NCBI GenBank assembly: GCA_965247035.1
Contig: CBDFGJ010000002.1
Coordinates: 1-64,000 of the forward strand
Direction of reading: 5' to 3'
Source: Azophilus sp965247035
Lineage (GTDB): Bacteria; Pseudomonadota; Gammaproteobacteria; Pseudomonadales; Azotimanducaceae
Length of the DNA: 64,000 nucleotides
The notes beneath the pieces are model-generated. The model searched no databases and was not told the DNA's origin. It worked only from the letters and a program-made list of their open reading frames with translations. Position 1 is the first letter of the stretch. The number at the start of each line of letters is the position of its first letter. This document shows, piece by piece, positions 9,324 through 18,148 of the stretch. The translations under genes were made by a program, and so were the position numbers.

Positions 9324-10421
9324 TCACGAACGGCTTGGCCGGATGTCATCGGCAAAAGTGGGCCGGCCGCGCCGAACGAACGGGGGTTCAACTACCCAAG
9401 CCCGCTTTGGCTGCTTCCTAATCGTCACTTCCACTGCGCCGGCGGCGTCGCTTGGCAGCCGCGCCAAGGCAATACTGCAACCCAAGGTCGGGGAAAACAA
9501 CCCACTGGTGACCATCCCTTCGCCTTGGTTAGTCACAACCGGACAACCGCGACGCATAATCCCCTTGTCCGCCAACACCAAGCCCACCAGCTTGGCGGTG
9601 ATTCCCGCTTGCAAGCGAGTAGCAAGAGCGCTGCGGCCGATGAAGCCGCGATCTTCCGGGCACCAATGCACATAGCGCTCCAGCCCCGCTTCATGCGGGG
9701 TCAGGGTCTCGTCCATATCCTGGCCATTGAGCTTGAAGCCAGCCTCCAAGCGCAAGCTGTCTCGAGCGCCCAACCCGGCTGGCTGCGCTCCGACGCCGAT
9801 GAGTTTGGACCACACCGACGGGGCCTCGTGGTTTGGCACCATCAACTCTATGCCATCCTCGCCGGTGTAGCCGGTGCGAGCGATGGTCCACGCGCCGTGC
9901 GCCACGGCGCGGAAAGGCTTAAGGTTAACTTCGGCCTTGCCGTTCATGGCCGCGGCGAAGAGTTCAAGGGCGTGCGGGCCCTGCAGCGCCAGCAAGGCCA
10001 AGTCCCGTTCTATCACTTTCACATCTGAACCAGCCCGCGTAAGCAGCCAAGAGCGCACCCGCTCGCGCACAGCGGCGTTGGCGACCAAGCGGTAGCCGGA
10101 CTGCATCCGGTACACCACCAAGTCGTCCATAATGCCCCCAGCCTCATTCAGCATGACCGTGTAGAACGCCCTCCCTACACTGTCCAAGCGGGCCGCATTC
10201 CCCGCCAGCACCGATTGCAGGAAAGCGAGGGCGCCATCGCCCTCAATATCAAGGATGGCCATGTGGGAGACGTCAAACAACCCAGCGGATTGGCGCACCG
10301 CATGGTGCTCCTTGACTTGGGAGCCGAAGTGCAGCGGCAACTCCCAGCCAGCGAAAAGGACCATCTTTGCGCCCGCGGCAACAGCCGCTTGGTATAGCGC
10401 GGTTTTCCTGCTCACGGGCAT
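9324..10421 (-). CDS. gcvT: Glycine cleavage system aminomethyltransferase T protein
   Basis: A 365-residue tetrahydrofolate-dependent aminomethyltransferase. Typical segments include MVLFAGWELPLHF, SAGLFDVSHMAILDIEGDGA, MLNEAGGIMDDLVVYRM, the YTGEDGIELMVP stretch and GLGARDSLRLEAGFKLNGQDMDE. It transfers methylene from the H-protein intermediate to THF and releases ammonia. The C-terminus runs about 18 residues past the usual end VVEPPFVRRG. It starts 12 bp after the end of ubiH, so the glycine cleavage genes are probably co-transcribed with pepP and ubiH. The 9100-9323 gap before gcvH contains no gene I can recognise. Confidence 0.95.
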   Translation of the reverse strand: MPVSRKTALYQAAVAAGAKMVLFAGWELPLHFGSQVKEHHAVRQSAGLFDVSHMAILDIEGDGALAFLQSVLAGNAARLDSVGRAFYTVMLNEAGGIMDDLVVYRMQSGYRLVANAAVRERVRSWLLTRAGSDVKVIERDLALLALQGPHALELFAAAMNGKAEVNLKPFRAVAHGAWTIARTGYTGEDGIELMVPNHEAPSVWSKLIGVGAQPAGLGARDSLRLEAGFKLNGQDMDETLTPHEAGLERYVHWCPEDRGFIGRSALATRLQAGITAKLVGLVLADKGIMRRGCPVVTNQGEGMVTSGLFSPTLGCSIALARLPSDAAGAVEVTIRKQPKRAWVVEPPFVRRGRPTFADDIRPSRS

Positions 10422-10432
10422 CAGTCGCCGCC

Positions 10433-11632
10433 CTAAAGCAGCCGCCGCGCCAGCGGGCCAATCCCCATGGCTTCCTGCATGAGTTGGCGCTTGGCCGGTG
10501 CCGCTCGGTTGACCAAGTCAACGCCGAAATTGCGCAGCCAGTGGGCAAAGGGTTGGCGGATGCCGTAGAACGCCTGCAAGGCGGAGAACAGGCGCATCAA
10601 GGTCAAGCCCCGGGCGCGGCGATGCCGGGCGTATGTGCGCCATAGCCCAGGCGCTCCTGGATCCAAGGCGCCCCTGGCTCGGCGCAGCAGGCCAGCGGCG
10701 TCTTCAAACCCCAGGTTCAGGCCAAGGCCAGCTAGAGGATGCACCACCCGCGCCGCATCGCCAACCAAAAGAACCCGCTGACGGGGATTGAACGAGGCGA
10801 CAATGGATTGAACCAAGGGGAAGGCCAAACGCCGATCCACTGCCGTTATCTGGCCGATGCAGGCTTCGCTCATCCGCGTCAGCTCGGCGCAAAATTCGGC
10901 ATCGCTCATGGCAAGACGCCGTTCGGCGGCGGCCGGGGACTGGCTCCAAACCAAGGCGGCGGTATGCGGGTCCGCACCCGGCAGGAGCGCCAAGGGGCCA
11001 TCAAGGAGAAAACGTTGCCAAGCCGTATTTCCATGCTCGCCGGAGGTTCGCACGACGCTCACCAAGCTGGCTTGGCCTGTATCCCGTTGTTCAAGGTCAA
11101 CGCCCAGTTGTGCCCGCACAACCGATTTGGCGCCATCGGCGGCCACCAAGAGAGCGGCTGACAAGCGGCGCCGCCCCCAACCCACGGCAACCGCCTCGGC
11201 TTCTGCAGTCAGCGTCAACTCCCCCTCGCCGACGATCAGCACCACTTGCCCATGTTGCTCCAGCCGCTCCCAACTCGCCACCGCCAATGGGCCTGCCCCC
11301 TGAATCCAGCCCAATTCATCTCGGCCTACCTCAGCGGCGTCAAAATGCAGTTGCTTCGTGCCGCGCTCTTCCCAGACATCCATGCTCGCATAGGGTGTTG
11401 GCTTCAAGTAGCGCCACAGATCCACCTGCTGCAGGAGCATCTGGGAGGCCGGCGAGAGGGCGAAAGCGCGCAAGTCCATGCCAAGCGCGCCCGCTTGCGG
11501 CGCCTGCCTCTCAAACAACGCCACCCGCTGGCCGGAATCCGCCAGCCCCAAGGCAATGACGGCTCCCACCGGACCACCGCCGATGACGATGACATCGAAC
11601 CTTTCCGCTGCAGCCTCAGCCATATCCGTCAC
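10433..11632 (-). CDS. ubiH: UbiH/UbiF/COQ6-family FAD-dependent hydroxylase (ubiquinone biosynthesis)
   Basis: A 399-residue class A flavin monooxygenase. The N-terminal Rossmann motif VIVIGGGPVGAVIALGLADSG binds FAD, and GDAARVVHPLAGLGLNLGFEDAAGL (about 285-310) is the second FAD motif of the UbiH/VisC family, with GLG where GQG is common. The family hydroxylates the ubiquinone ring. Position directly after pepP matches E. coli pepP-ubiH-ubiI, but here only one paralogue is present, so UbiH versus UbiI (VisC) cannot be decided with certainty. It is followed after 11 bp by gcvT. Confidence 0.85.
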   Translation of the reverse strand: MTDMAEAAAERFDVIVIGGGPVGAVIALGLADSGQRVALFERQAPQAGALGMDLRAFALSPASQMLLQQVDLWRYLKPTPYASMDVWEERGTKQLHFDAAEVGRDELGWIQGAGPLAVASWERLEQHGQVVLIVGEGELTLTAEAEAVAVGWGRRRLSAALLVAADGAKSVVRAQLGVDLEQRDTGQASLVSVVRTSGEHGNTAWQRFLLDGPLALLPGADPHTAALVWSQSPAAAERRLAMSDAEFCAELTRMSEACIGQITAVDRRLAFPLVQSIVASFNPRQRVLLVGDAARVVHPLAGLGLNLGFEDAAGLLRRARGALDPGAPGLWRTYARHRRARGLTLMRLFSALQAFYGIRQPFAHWLRNFGVDLVNRAAPAKRQLMQEAMGIGPLARRLL

Positions 11633-11724
11633 CCACTTGCTGCGAATTTCCTTTGCAGCACCCTTGGTCCACGCTGGCGCACTGTCCTCGGCGACGATGG
11701 CCCCAAACGTTTGCCTAGCACGAT

Positions 11725-13062
11725 TCAGCCACCAGCCATCACCCGTTCGATATCGCCAATCTCCTTGGGAGCATCCTTGGTCAGTACTTCCGCACCATTA
11801 TTGGTGATGAGCACATCGTCCTCAATGCGTACGCCCAAGCCGCGCCACTTATCTGCAACCTCAACGGCATCGGGCGGAATGTACAGCCCTGGCTCAACCG
11901 TCAGCACCATGCCGGGCGCTAAGGTGCGCTCCTCGCCTTGTGACTGCTCGACCGCACAATCATGCACATCCAAGCCCAGCCAATGGGAAGACTTATGCGG
12001 GCAGAATTTGCCACGCTGCGAAGCCGCGTCGTCCTCTTGCTCCGAGCTGGGTCGCCAAAGCCCCAAGCGCTCCAAGCCATCTTGCATGATCTTGAGCGCG
12101 GCCGCATCGGGAGCGTCAAAAGAGATGCCCGGCGCACAGGCGGAAATGGCCGCAAGCTGCGCCTCCAGCACGATTTCGTAGATAGCTGTCTGGGTCGGCC
12201 TGAAACGGCCGCTCACGGGAAAGGTGCGGCTAGAGTCGGCGGCATAGTTTTCATATTCGCAGCCGGCGTCAATGAGCACCAAGTCACCCTGCTTGAGGAC
12301 GGCGGAGTTGGCCACATAATGCAGAACGCAGGCGTTGGCGCCGCCGGCGACTATGCTCGGATAGGCCACCCCGCCAGCGCCGCCGCGCAGAAAGGCGTAC
12401 AGTAGCTCGGCTTCCAGCTCCCTCTCCATCAACCCGTGGCGACAGTTTCTCATGGCGCGAAGGTGGCCATCCACGGTGATCTCGCAGGCTCGCCGCATGA
12501 GGCCGATTTCCGCCGCGGATTTGAACAACCGCTGCTCATGCAGCAGTGCCCTGATGCTCCGAATCTCGCCCTTCGGTTGAAGCCCCTTCCCTCTAGCCCT
12601 AATCAGCCATTCGGTCAGGCGTTGATCAAAGGCTGAATCCTCTCCGTGCGGGCAGTACAATGCCTCGGCATCGCCAACGAGGGCAGGCATCTGTTCATTG
12701 ATGGCTGACCAAGCAAAGGCCGCGCTAAGGCGCAAAGACTCAGCAGCCTGCTCCGGCCCCAGTCTTTCCCCGTTGTACAGGGAATCCCGTTCGTCGGGCT
12801 CGCGGCAAAAGAGAATCGCCTCGTCATCCTCGCCCTCGTCGATGGCGGCGCCTTGCGACCCTCGGCGCAACACCAGCAGCGCATCCGTCTCATTGAAGCC
12901 AGTCAAGTACCAGAAATCGCTGTCTTGGCGAAACACATGATGCACATCCGCATTACGGCGTTGCGCAGCGGCGGCGGGAACAAGCGCAATGGCGCCTGGC
13001 TTCATCATGCGCAGCAAGCTGCGGCGGCGTTCGGCATATTCGCCGGGGCTAATTTTCGTCAT
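11725..13062 (-). CDS. pepP: Xaa-Pro aminopeptidase (aminopeptidase P)
   Basis: A 445-residue M24 metallopeptidase that removes an N-terminal residue preceding proline. The N-terminal AMP_N domain (MTKISPGEYAERRRSLL, then DVHHVFRQDSDFWYLTGF) is followed by a pita-bread catalytic domain. Metal ligands are visible in DAGCEYENYAADSSRTF (two Asp), SSHWLGLDVHD (His), LTVEPGLYIP (Glu) and GVRIEDDVLI (Glu). I chose the ATG at 13062 because the conserved N-terminus begins there; an upstream extension to 13173 would lie within ygfB. It overlaps the ygfB stop by 14 bp, indicating coupling. Confidence 0.94.
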   Translation of the reverse strand: MTKISPGEYAERRRSLLRMMKPGAIALVPAAAAQRRNADVHHVFRQDSDFWYLTGFNETDALLVLRRGSQGAAIDEGEDDEAILFCREPDERDSLYNGERLGPEQAAESLRLSAAFAWSAINEQMPALVGDAEALYCPHGEDSAFDQRLTEWLIRARGKGLQPKGEIRSIRALLHEQRLFKSAAEIGLMRRACEITVDGHLRAMRNCRHGLMERELEAELLYAFLRGGAGGVAYPSIVAGGANACVLHYVANSAVLKQGDLVLIDAGCEYENYAADSSRTFPVSGRFRPTQTAIYEIVLEAQLAAISACAPGISFDAPDAAALKIMQDGLERLGLWRPSSEQEDDAASQRGKFCPHKSSHWLGLDVHDCAVEQSQGEERTLAPGMVLTVEPGLYIPPDAVEVADKWRGLGVRIEDDVLITNNGAEVLTKDAPKEIGDIERVMAGG

Positions 13063-13588
13063 CTTCCGCCATAGGGGCCCCGAATAGAAGCAGCGCCCCC
13101 ACCTTGGCGTACTGCTCCAGTTCAAACAAGGACTGCGCCGTGCTGTCGTCGTCCTCTCCGTCCACCACAGCACCGGAAATGGCGATGAAATCCCGCAGCA
13201 GTTCCTCTTCCTGCCCAGATGCCTGCGTCAAGCCCGCCTCGCCGACACCAGCGCCATAACCAGCGGCAAAGGCACCGCACCATTCGGCAATGGCCTGCAC
13301 TCGTTCGGCTACCGGTGCGTCGTCATCGGGCAATAGCGGTTGGAAGCTCATGTCCTCCGCCAGCAAGGCGGCAATGCTTGCATCAATGAAAGCATCCACG
13401 CTTCCAGCATCCGTCAACGCGTCGCTGCCAAGCAGCTCGATCAACGCCTCAAGCAAGTCGGCGGTGCTTGTTTCGCCATCGGCGGAAGTGCGCAAACGGC
13501 TCGCCACCAACCCGCAGGCAGCGCCGTGCAGCTCAGCTGTTGAAATGAATCTGCCAGCGCGAATCGCCAGCGCCATGAGATCGCTCAA
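13049..13588 (-). CDS. ygfB: YgfB/UPF0149 family protein
   Basis: A 179-residue acidic protein of the YgfB (UPF0149) family. It shows the ELHGAACGLVASR segment, the GDSV-like acidic middle and the WCGAFAAGYGAG stretch typical of the family. YgfB family members in Pseudomonas have been tied to transcriptional control, but the function here is not established. It heads the leftward run ygfB-pepP-ubiH and is divergent from the ZapB-like/zapA pair across a 125-bp gap that must hold both promoters. Confidence 0.88.
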   Translation of the reverse strand: MSDLMALAIRAGRFISTAELHGAACGLVASRLRTSADGETSTADLLEALIELLGSDALTDAGSVDAFIDASIAALLAEDMSFQPLLPDDDAPVAERVQAIAEWCGAFAAGYGAGVGEAGLTQASGQEEELLRDFIAISGAVVDGEDDDSTAQSLFELEQYAKVGALLLFGAPMAEDDEN

Positions 13589-13713
13589 ATGGGGATCACT
13601 CCACCCATGCTGTCGCCCACTATGCTACCAGCTTTCGACCAAGCTTTTGCTCCCGGCCATTTAGGCGCGGGGCGTCATGGGGTACACTGCGTACGAATAA
13701 CCCACCTGCCTCT

Positions 13714-13944
13714 ATGAAGGACAATCACGCTGGCACCAGCTCGCCGCCCAGTTGGGATGCGCTTGCAGCCAAGGTTGATGCACTCATCGACCTCAACCGT
13801 ACGCTCTACCGCGAAAATGAGGCCTTGCGTCGTCAAGTTCAGGGATGGTCCCGGGAACGGGCGCATTTGATCAAGAAGCACGAACTGGCCAAGTCCGGCT
13901 TGGAGACGTTGATCACCCGGTACAAGTCGTTGGAGCAGGACTGA
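13714..13944 (+). CDS. TIGR02449-family, ZapB-like coiled-coil cell-division protein
   Basis: A 76-residue protein beginning MKDNHAGTSSPPSWDALAAK. Residues about 15-70 form a continuous amphipathic helix (KVDALIDLNRTLYRENEALR, then KHELAKSGLETLITRYKSLE) with heptad spacing, so it should form a short coiled-coil dimer. This family is commonly found directly upstream of zapA and is thought to act with it at the Z ring. Here its TGA stop overlaps the zapA ATG by one base, which supports a joint role. Confidence 0.85.
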   Translation: MKDNHAGTSSPPSWDALAAKVDALIDLNRTLYRENEALRRQVQGWSRERAHLIKKHELAKSGLETLITRYKSLEQD

Positions 13945-14240
13945 TGCCGGCCGCCGAGCACACAACGGTCAAGGTGAACATCATGGGCCGCGAATACCAA
14001 ATAAGGTGCAGCGCTAAAAGGGTGGGCGCATTGAGGGCCGCCGCCCGCCACCTTGACCAGCGGATGCGGGAACTGCAGAAGAACGCAAACATCCTGAGCT
14101 TGGACGGCCTAGCCGTAACGGCTGCTCTGAACATCACCAACGACTACTTCGACCTGCTTGATGGGCAATCCGCGCAAGTTAGCATGTTGACCGAGAAGGT
14201 CGGCACCGCTCTTGGGGAAACAGGCCCTACGCCACCTTGA
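13944..14240 (+). CDS. zapA: Cell division protein ZapA
   Basis: A 98-residue protein of the ZapA family that bundles FtsZ filaments at mid-cell. The N-terminal beta/alpha segment VKVNIMGREYQIRCSAK is followed by LRAAARHLDQRMRELQKN and a long helix (LAVTAALNITNDYFDLLDGQ). I chose the ATG at 13944 because it overlaps the preceding stop (TGATG) and gives the conserved start MPAAEHTTVKVNIMG. A longer reading from 13845 would lie inside the upstream gene. The 6S RNA gene follows 60 bp later, the standard gammaproteobacterial order. Confidence 0.93.
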   Translation: MPAAEHTTVKVNIMGREYQIRCSAKRVGALRAAARHLDQRMRELQKNANILSLDGLAVTAALNITNDYFDLLDGQSAQVSMLTEKVGTALGETGPTPP

Positions 14241-14267
14241 GCTCGGGCGAATGCCTGCGATATTTCC

Positions 14268-14294
14268 TTGAACGGCACCAGTTTTCGCTATATT
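14268..14294 (+). promoter_or_regulatory. Likely promoter of 6S RNA
   Basis: TTGAAC at 14268-14273 and TATATT at 14289-14294, spaced 15 bp, lie directly before the inferred 6S RNA 5' end at 14301. The spacing is shorter than optimal, so the -35 call is weak. Confidence 0.5.
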
Positions 14295-14300
14295 GTTCTC

Positions 14301-14496
14301 AAGTCTCCTGAAGTGTTCGCCAGTTGGTGTCGTTCTTGAGCCGTTATAGAAACGTAAGGGGGTTCGGCGCAATCGCCAGTGCGCCAGCCCATGCTGGGGC
14401 TTCCCCGGCACGGGACGCCTTAGGCTTTTCCTGGACCTCCGCCTTGAACCAAGACGGTTCAGGGGGATATCAATCAGCGGCACTTTCGGGAGGCTT
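14301..14496 (+). ncRNA. ssrS: 6S RNA
   Basis: A 196-nt RNA gene between zapA and the 5-FCL gene, the conserved ssrS position. The 5' end AAGTCTCCTGAAGTGTTCGC resembles the start of E. coli 6S RNA. The 3' part contains CCTTGAACCAAGACGGTTCA, close to the conserved E. coli CCTTGAACCAAGGGTTCA. The ends pair: AAGTCTCCTGAAG (14301-14313) with CTTTCGGGAGGCTT (14483-14496) in a closing stem of 12-13 pairs including G-U. 6S RNA folds as a long hairpin with a central bulge that mimics an open promoter and sequesters sigma-70 RNA polymerase in stationary phase. The boundaries are inferred from this stem. Confidence 0.9.
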
Positions 14497-14561
14497 ACCC
14501 ATGCAGGAACGCACCGCCCGCACGGCCGCAAGGGGCAGGAACTGCTTGCGACATCCTGCCC

Positions 14562-15149
14562 GTGCATGAACGCACCATCCTGCGCCGCCGCTTTCGGGTC
14601 GCCCGCCGTTGCTTGTCCAAAAGGGAGCAGCAGTCAAACGCCAAAAACATTCGGCGCCATTTTTGCGCCTCACCGATCATGTGGCGCACTCGCCGCATCG
14701 CCGCATACCTCGCCATTGACGGGGAACCGGACCTGCATCCTTTGCTGTCGCACCTGCACTTACTGGGCAAAACCTTGGCGTTGCCGGTGGTGCAGGCGGG
14801 CAACCGCATGAGTTTTTCCGCCTATCGTCCCGATGCACCCCTCAGCCTGAATCGCTTCGGCATACAAGAGCCAACCGCCAAAGCCGCCAAGGTCCATGCC
14901 TTGACCTTGGACTTGGCGCTGATGCCGTTGGTGGCGTTCGACAGACAAGGCAATCGCTTGGGCATGGGCGGCGGCTTCTACGACCGATGCTTCGGGCTAC
15001 AGCCCCGGAGCTTAAGGCCCCTGCTAGTTGGCGTCGCCCATCGGATGCAGCAGGTGCAGGCGTTGAGGCCCGCCCCTTGGGACGTGCCCTTGGACGCAAT
15101 CCTGACCGAAGCCGGTTGGCAAGCCTTCAGCAAACCAGCGAGGCTCTAG
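14562..15149 (+). CDS. 5-formyltetrahydrofolate cyclo-ligase
   Basis: A 195-residue 5-FCL family protein (YgfA in E. coli) that converts 5-formyl-THF to 5,10-methenyl-THF using ATP. The N-terminal basic helix RTILRRRFRVARR, the segment IAAYLAIDGEPDLHPLL, and the nucleotide-binding signature NRLGMGGGFYDRCF are visible. The likely start is the GTG at 14562, though no clear Shine-Dalgarno is seen. It follows the 6S RNA, with which it is often co-transcribed. The TAG stop is 2 bp before the proposed start of def. Confidence 0.88.
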   Translation: MHERTILRRRFRVARRCLSKREQQSNAKNIRRHFCASPIMWRTRRIAAYLAIDGEPDLHPLLSHLHLLGKTLALPVVQAGNRMSFSAYRPDAPLSLNRFGIQEPTAKAAKVHALTLDLALMPLVAFDRQGNRLGMGGGFYDRCFGLQPRSLRPLLVGVAHRMQQVQALRPAPWDVPLDAILTEAGWQAFSKPARL

Positions 15150-15151
15150 CC

Positions 15152-15694
15152 TTGTCTGTGCGAAAGATCATTCAAATGGGGCACCCGACTTTGCATCAAG
15201 TTGCGCGCCCCATAGATTTGGCCGACATCAGCACGGCCGAATTCCGCCTGCTGCTCAATGACATGATCGACACCCTGCATGACTACGGCGGGGTCGGGTT
15301 GGCCGCTCCCCAAATCAACGAACCAGTCCGGCTCGCCATCATCAAACTGCCGGGGGGGCCTTCGCGCTATGGCGAGTTGCCCTCGTTTCCTCTGACGGTC
15401 TTCATCAACCCTGAAGTCTCGGTTGAGGATCCAACACCTAGCGGCGTTTGGGAAGGCTGCCTGTCGGTGCCGGGGCTGCGCGGCTATGTCGAACGACCAA
15501 GCGGCATCAGGGTGAGCGCCACCAACACCGAGGGAGAGCGCGTAACCATGAAGTTCGAGGGATTTCTGGCCACCGTGCTACAGCACGAATTCGATCACCT
15601 CGAAGGCAAGCTCTACCTAGAGCGTGTGACGGACATGAAGAAACTCATGTTCGAACAGGAATACCTGCGCCACCATGCCACCGCCGAGAATTGA
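15152..15694 (+). CDS. def: Peptide deformylase
   Basis: A 180-residue iron/zinc hydrolase that removes the formyl group from nascent N-termini. All three motifs are present: GVGLAAPQ, EGCLSVPG (metal-binding Cys) and HEFDHLEG (two metal-binding His and catalytic Glu). The coding frame has no ATG at the conserved N-terminus (SVRKIIQMGHPTL). I propose TTG at 15152 with GAGG about 8 nt upstream; GTG at 15158 is the alternative. It is downstream of and nearly contiguous with the 5-FCL gene, and convergent with ilvA 39 bp away. Confidence 0.93.
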   Translation: MSVRKIIQMGHPTLHQVARPIDLADISTAEFRLLLNDMIDTLHDYGGVGLAAPQINEPVRLAIIKLPGGPSRYGELPSFPLTVFINPEVSVEDPTPSGVWEGCLSVPGLRGYVERPSGIRVSATNTEGERVTMKFEGFLATVLQHEFDHLEGKLYLERVTDMKKLMFEQEYLRHHATAEN

Positions 15695-15733
15695 CTCTTA
15701 GTCTGCATCAAGGCGTCTGCAACGCTCGATACA

Positions 15734-17263
15734 TCAACGCAGAAAGAGTTCGCAAGCGGGGTTTTCGGTCTCTTCCCAGTAGCGGTAGCCAATGCGGTCC
15801 AGGTCGGTGGACAGTCGGCCTCGGTCGCCTTCCTGCACCTCGAAGCCGGCCAACACCCGGCCCCAAGCCGAGCCGTGATTGCGGTAGTGGAACATGCTGA
15901 TGCTCCAACGCTCGCCAACGCCGTCCAAAAATTGGAGCAACGCGCCTGGGCGTTCGGGAAACTCAAACCGGTACAGCAATTCCGATTTGGGCTCGGAGGC
16001 GTGGCCGCCCACCATGTGTCGCACATGCAGCTTGGCGGCTTCATTGTCCGTCATGTCCACAACCCGATATCTGGCCTTGGCCAAGCGCGCCAGGACCGCC
16101 GCCCGGCCCATGGCGGAATCAACCTGTAGGCCGAGATAGACATGGGCCTCGTCCGGGTGGCGGAATCTGTAGTTGAATTCCGTGACGGCGTGGTCGCCCA
16201 AGGCTCGGCATAGACGGCGGAAGCTGCCGATCTTCTCTTCTATTGCGACGCCAAGGATCACTTCCCGTTGCTCTCCCACCTCCGCCCGCTCGGAGATGTG
16301 CCGCAAGCGATCAAAACTGACGTTGGCACCGCTGACGATGGCCACATAGGTGCTGCGCCGCTGCCGGCGGCTTTTGTTGCGCAGGGCGTACTTCTTGACG
16401 CCGGCCACCGCCAGCGCTCCTGCGGGCTCCGCCACGGAGCGGGTGTCGCCAAAGAGATCCTTGATTGCACCGCAAATCTCATCGACCGAGACGGTCACCA
16501 CCTCGTCAACGCAGGTGCGAGCAATCCTGAACGGCGCTTGGCCAATCTGAGCCACGGAAACGCCATCGGCGAACCGGTCCAAGGTGTCCAGCGGCAGGCT
16601 TACCCGACGGCCGGCAGCTAGCGCAGCGCTTAAGCAGGCGGACCCTTCAGCCTCCACGCCAATGATCTTGGTGGCCGGCCGCAGGTACTTGATGTAGGCT
16701 GAAACTCCGGCGATCAACCCGCCACCGCCCACCGGCACGAAAACCGCCTTCGGCGCCGGATGTTGATTCATGATCTCCATGCCCACGGTGCCTTGGCCCG
16801 CAATCACGTCCGCATCGTCGTAGGGATGCACGAGCACGTAGCCCCTCTCCTTGGCCAGCGTCTTGGCTCGCGCCGACGCCCCCTCGTAGGTGTCGCCGTG
16901 CAGAATGACGCGGGCACCAAGATTCCTGACCGCATCAACCTTGATGGCCGGTGTGTTGCGCCCCATGACGATGCAGGCCTCCAAGCCGAGTTGCCGCGCC
17001 GACAGGGCGACGCCTTGGGCGTGATTTCCGGCCGAGGCGGCAATGACGCCCCGAGCCTGATCCCGTGCCGACAGCTGCGCTAGCTTGTTGTAGGCGCCGC
17101 GCAGCTTAAATGAAAAGATCGGCTGCAAATCCTCGCGCTTGAGCATGACCTCAACCCCCCCGCCAAGGCGCTGCGAAATGCCTTGGGCGTATTGCAATGG
17201 GGTTTCAATCGCGACATCGTAGACTCGGGAGGCGAGGATTTTCTTGACGATTCGCTCCAACAT
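15734..17263 (-). CDS. ilvA: Threonine ammonia-lyase, biosynthetic
   Basis: A 509-residue PLP enzyme that deaminates threonine to 2-oxobutanoate, the first step toward isoleucine. The catalytic domain has KREDLQPIFSFKLRGAYNK with the PLP lysine at about residue 53, the phosphate-binding loop PVGGGGLIAG and SAGNHAQGVA. The C-terminal third holds two ACT-like regulatory domains (VAIEEKIGSFRRLCRALGD and RFEFPERPGALLQFLDGVG), so feedback control by isoleucine is expected. I took the ATG at 17263, where conserved sequence begins; a reading from 17407 would run into rpiA. It is divergent from rpiA across only 35 bp. Confidence 0.95.
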   Translation of the reverse strand: MLERIVKKILASRVYDVAIETPLQYAQGISQRLGGGVEVMLKREDLQPIFSFKLRGAYNKLAQLSARDQARGVIAASAGNHAQGVALSARQLGLEACIVMGRNTPAIKVDAVRNLGARVILHGDTYEGASARAKTLAKERGYVLVHPYDDADVIAGQGTVGMEIMNQHPAPKAVFVPVGGGGLIAGVSAYIKYLRPATKIIGVEAEGSACLSAALAAGRRVSLPLDTLDRFADGVSVAQIGQAPFRIARTCVDEVVTVSVDEICGAIKDLFGDTRSVAEPAGALAVAGVKKYALRNKSRRQRRSTYVAIVSGANVSFDRLRHISERAEVGEQREVILGVAIEEKIGSFRRLCRALGDHAVTEFNYRFRHPDEAHVYLGLQVDSAMGRAAVLARLAKARYRVVDMTDNEAAKLHVRHMVGGHASEPKSELLYRFEFPERPGALLQFLDGVGERWSISMFHYRNHGSAWGRVLAGFEVQEGDRGRLSTDLDRIGYRYWEETENPACELFLR

Positions 17264-17298
17264 CTGGCATAGCTGACGAACATGAGAGGAATGGCAGT

Positions 17299-17964
17299 AT
17301 GGCCCAAAATGAGATGAAACGCTTGGCCGCCGAGGCGGCGCTGGCCTACATCGAGCCTGCCCTGACGCCCAAAACCGTCGTCGGCATAGGCACCGGCAGC
17401 ACGGCAAATTTCTTCATCGACCTTCTAGCTGAGGTTCGCTACAAGTTTGATGGCGCTGTCGCTAGCAGCGAGGCGAGCGCAGAGCGCCTTAGCCGCCACG
17501 GCATTCGCGTCATGGATTTGAACGCCACCCCTGCGGTGGCCGTTTATGTGGACGGAGCGGACGAGGTGGACTCGAACCTATGCCTAATCAAAGGCGGCGG
17601 CGGCGCCTTGACCCGGGAGAAGGTCGTTGCCGCCTCGGCTGAGCAGTTCGTCTGCATTGTGGATCACTCCAAGCTTGTTCCCCGCTTGGGCACCTTTCCC
17701 CTGCCGGTGGAGGTCATTCCCATGGCGCGCGGCTTGGTCGCCCGCGCCTTGACCCGAATGGGCGGCGCACCGGTCTGGCGGCAAGGCTTCGTGACCGACA
17801 ACAGCAACATCCTGCTTGATGTCAGACAGCTTGAAATCGAAGATCCTTGGGCCTTGGAACGTGCAATCAACAACATTGCCGGCGTGGTCTGCAACGGCCT
17901 GTTCGCCGCCAATCGAGCCGATGTGGTCTTCATTGGCGGCGCAGAGGGCACCACACGGATGTAG
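17299..17964 (+). CDS. rpiA: Ribose-5-phosphate isomerase A
   Basis: A 221-residue enzyme interconverting ribose 5-phosphate and ribulose 5-phosphate in the pentose phosphate pathway. Conserved segments are VVGIGTGSTANFFID, SSEASAERL, VYVDGADEVD and CLIKGGGGALTREKVVA. Length is typical. It is divergent from ilvA and convergent with pgk. The 184-bp gap 17965-18148 shows no gene. Confidence 0.95.
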   Translation: MAQNEMKRLAAEAALAYIEPALTPKTVVGIGTGSTANFFIDLLAEVRYKFDGAVASSEASAERLSRHGIRVMDLNATPAVAVYVDGADEVDSNLCLIKGGGGALTREKVVAASAEQFVCIVDHSKLVPRLGTFPLPVEVIPMARGLVARALTRMGGAPVWRQGFVTDNSNILLDVRQLEIEDPWALERAINNIAGVVCNGLFAANRADVVFIGGAEGTTRM

Positions 17965-18148
17965 CCTGCAGCGCAATTTTGATGCCCGCAAAGCCCACAA
18001 GTCCTAGTGTCCTGCAGCACAAGTTTCCGGCGTTTCAGTGCTTGCTCGGTGGGTCAATGCAAGACGCGGCAAACTGGCGGGACAGGGCGCTAACAGGCAT
18101 TGCACTAGGTCGTCAGTTGGGCCTCGTTGGAGTTGGTCTCTCCCAAGC

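Noticed and set aside
9146..9391. An 81-codon minus-strand frame overlapping the gcvT end
   Set aside because: No family resemblance, overlaps the conserved part of gcvT and has no ribosome-binding site.
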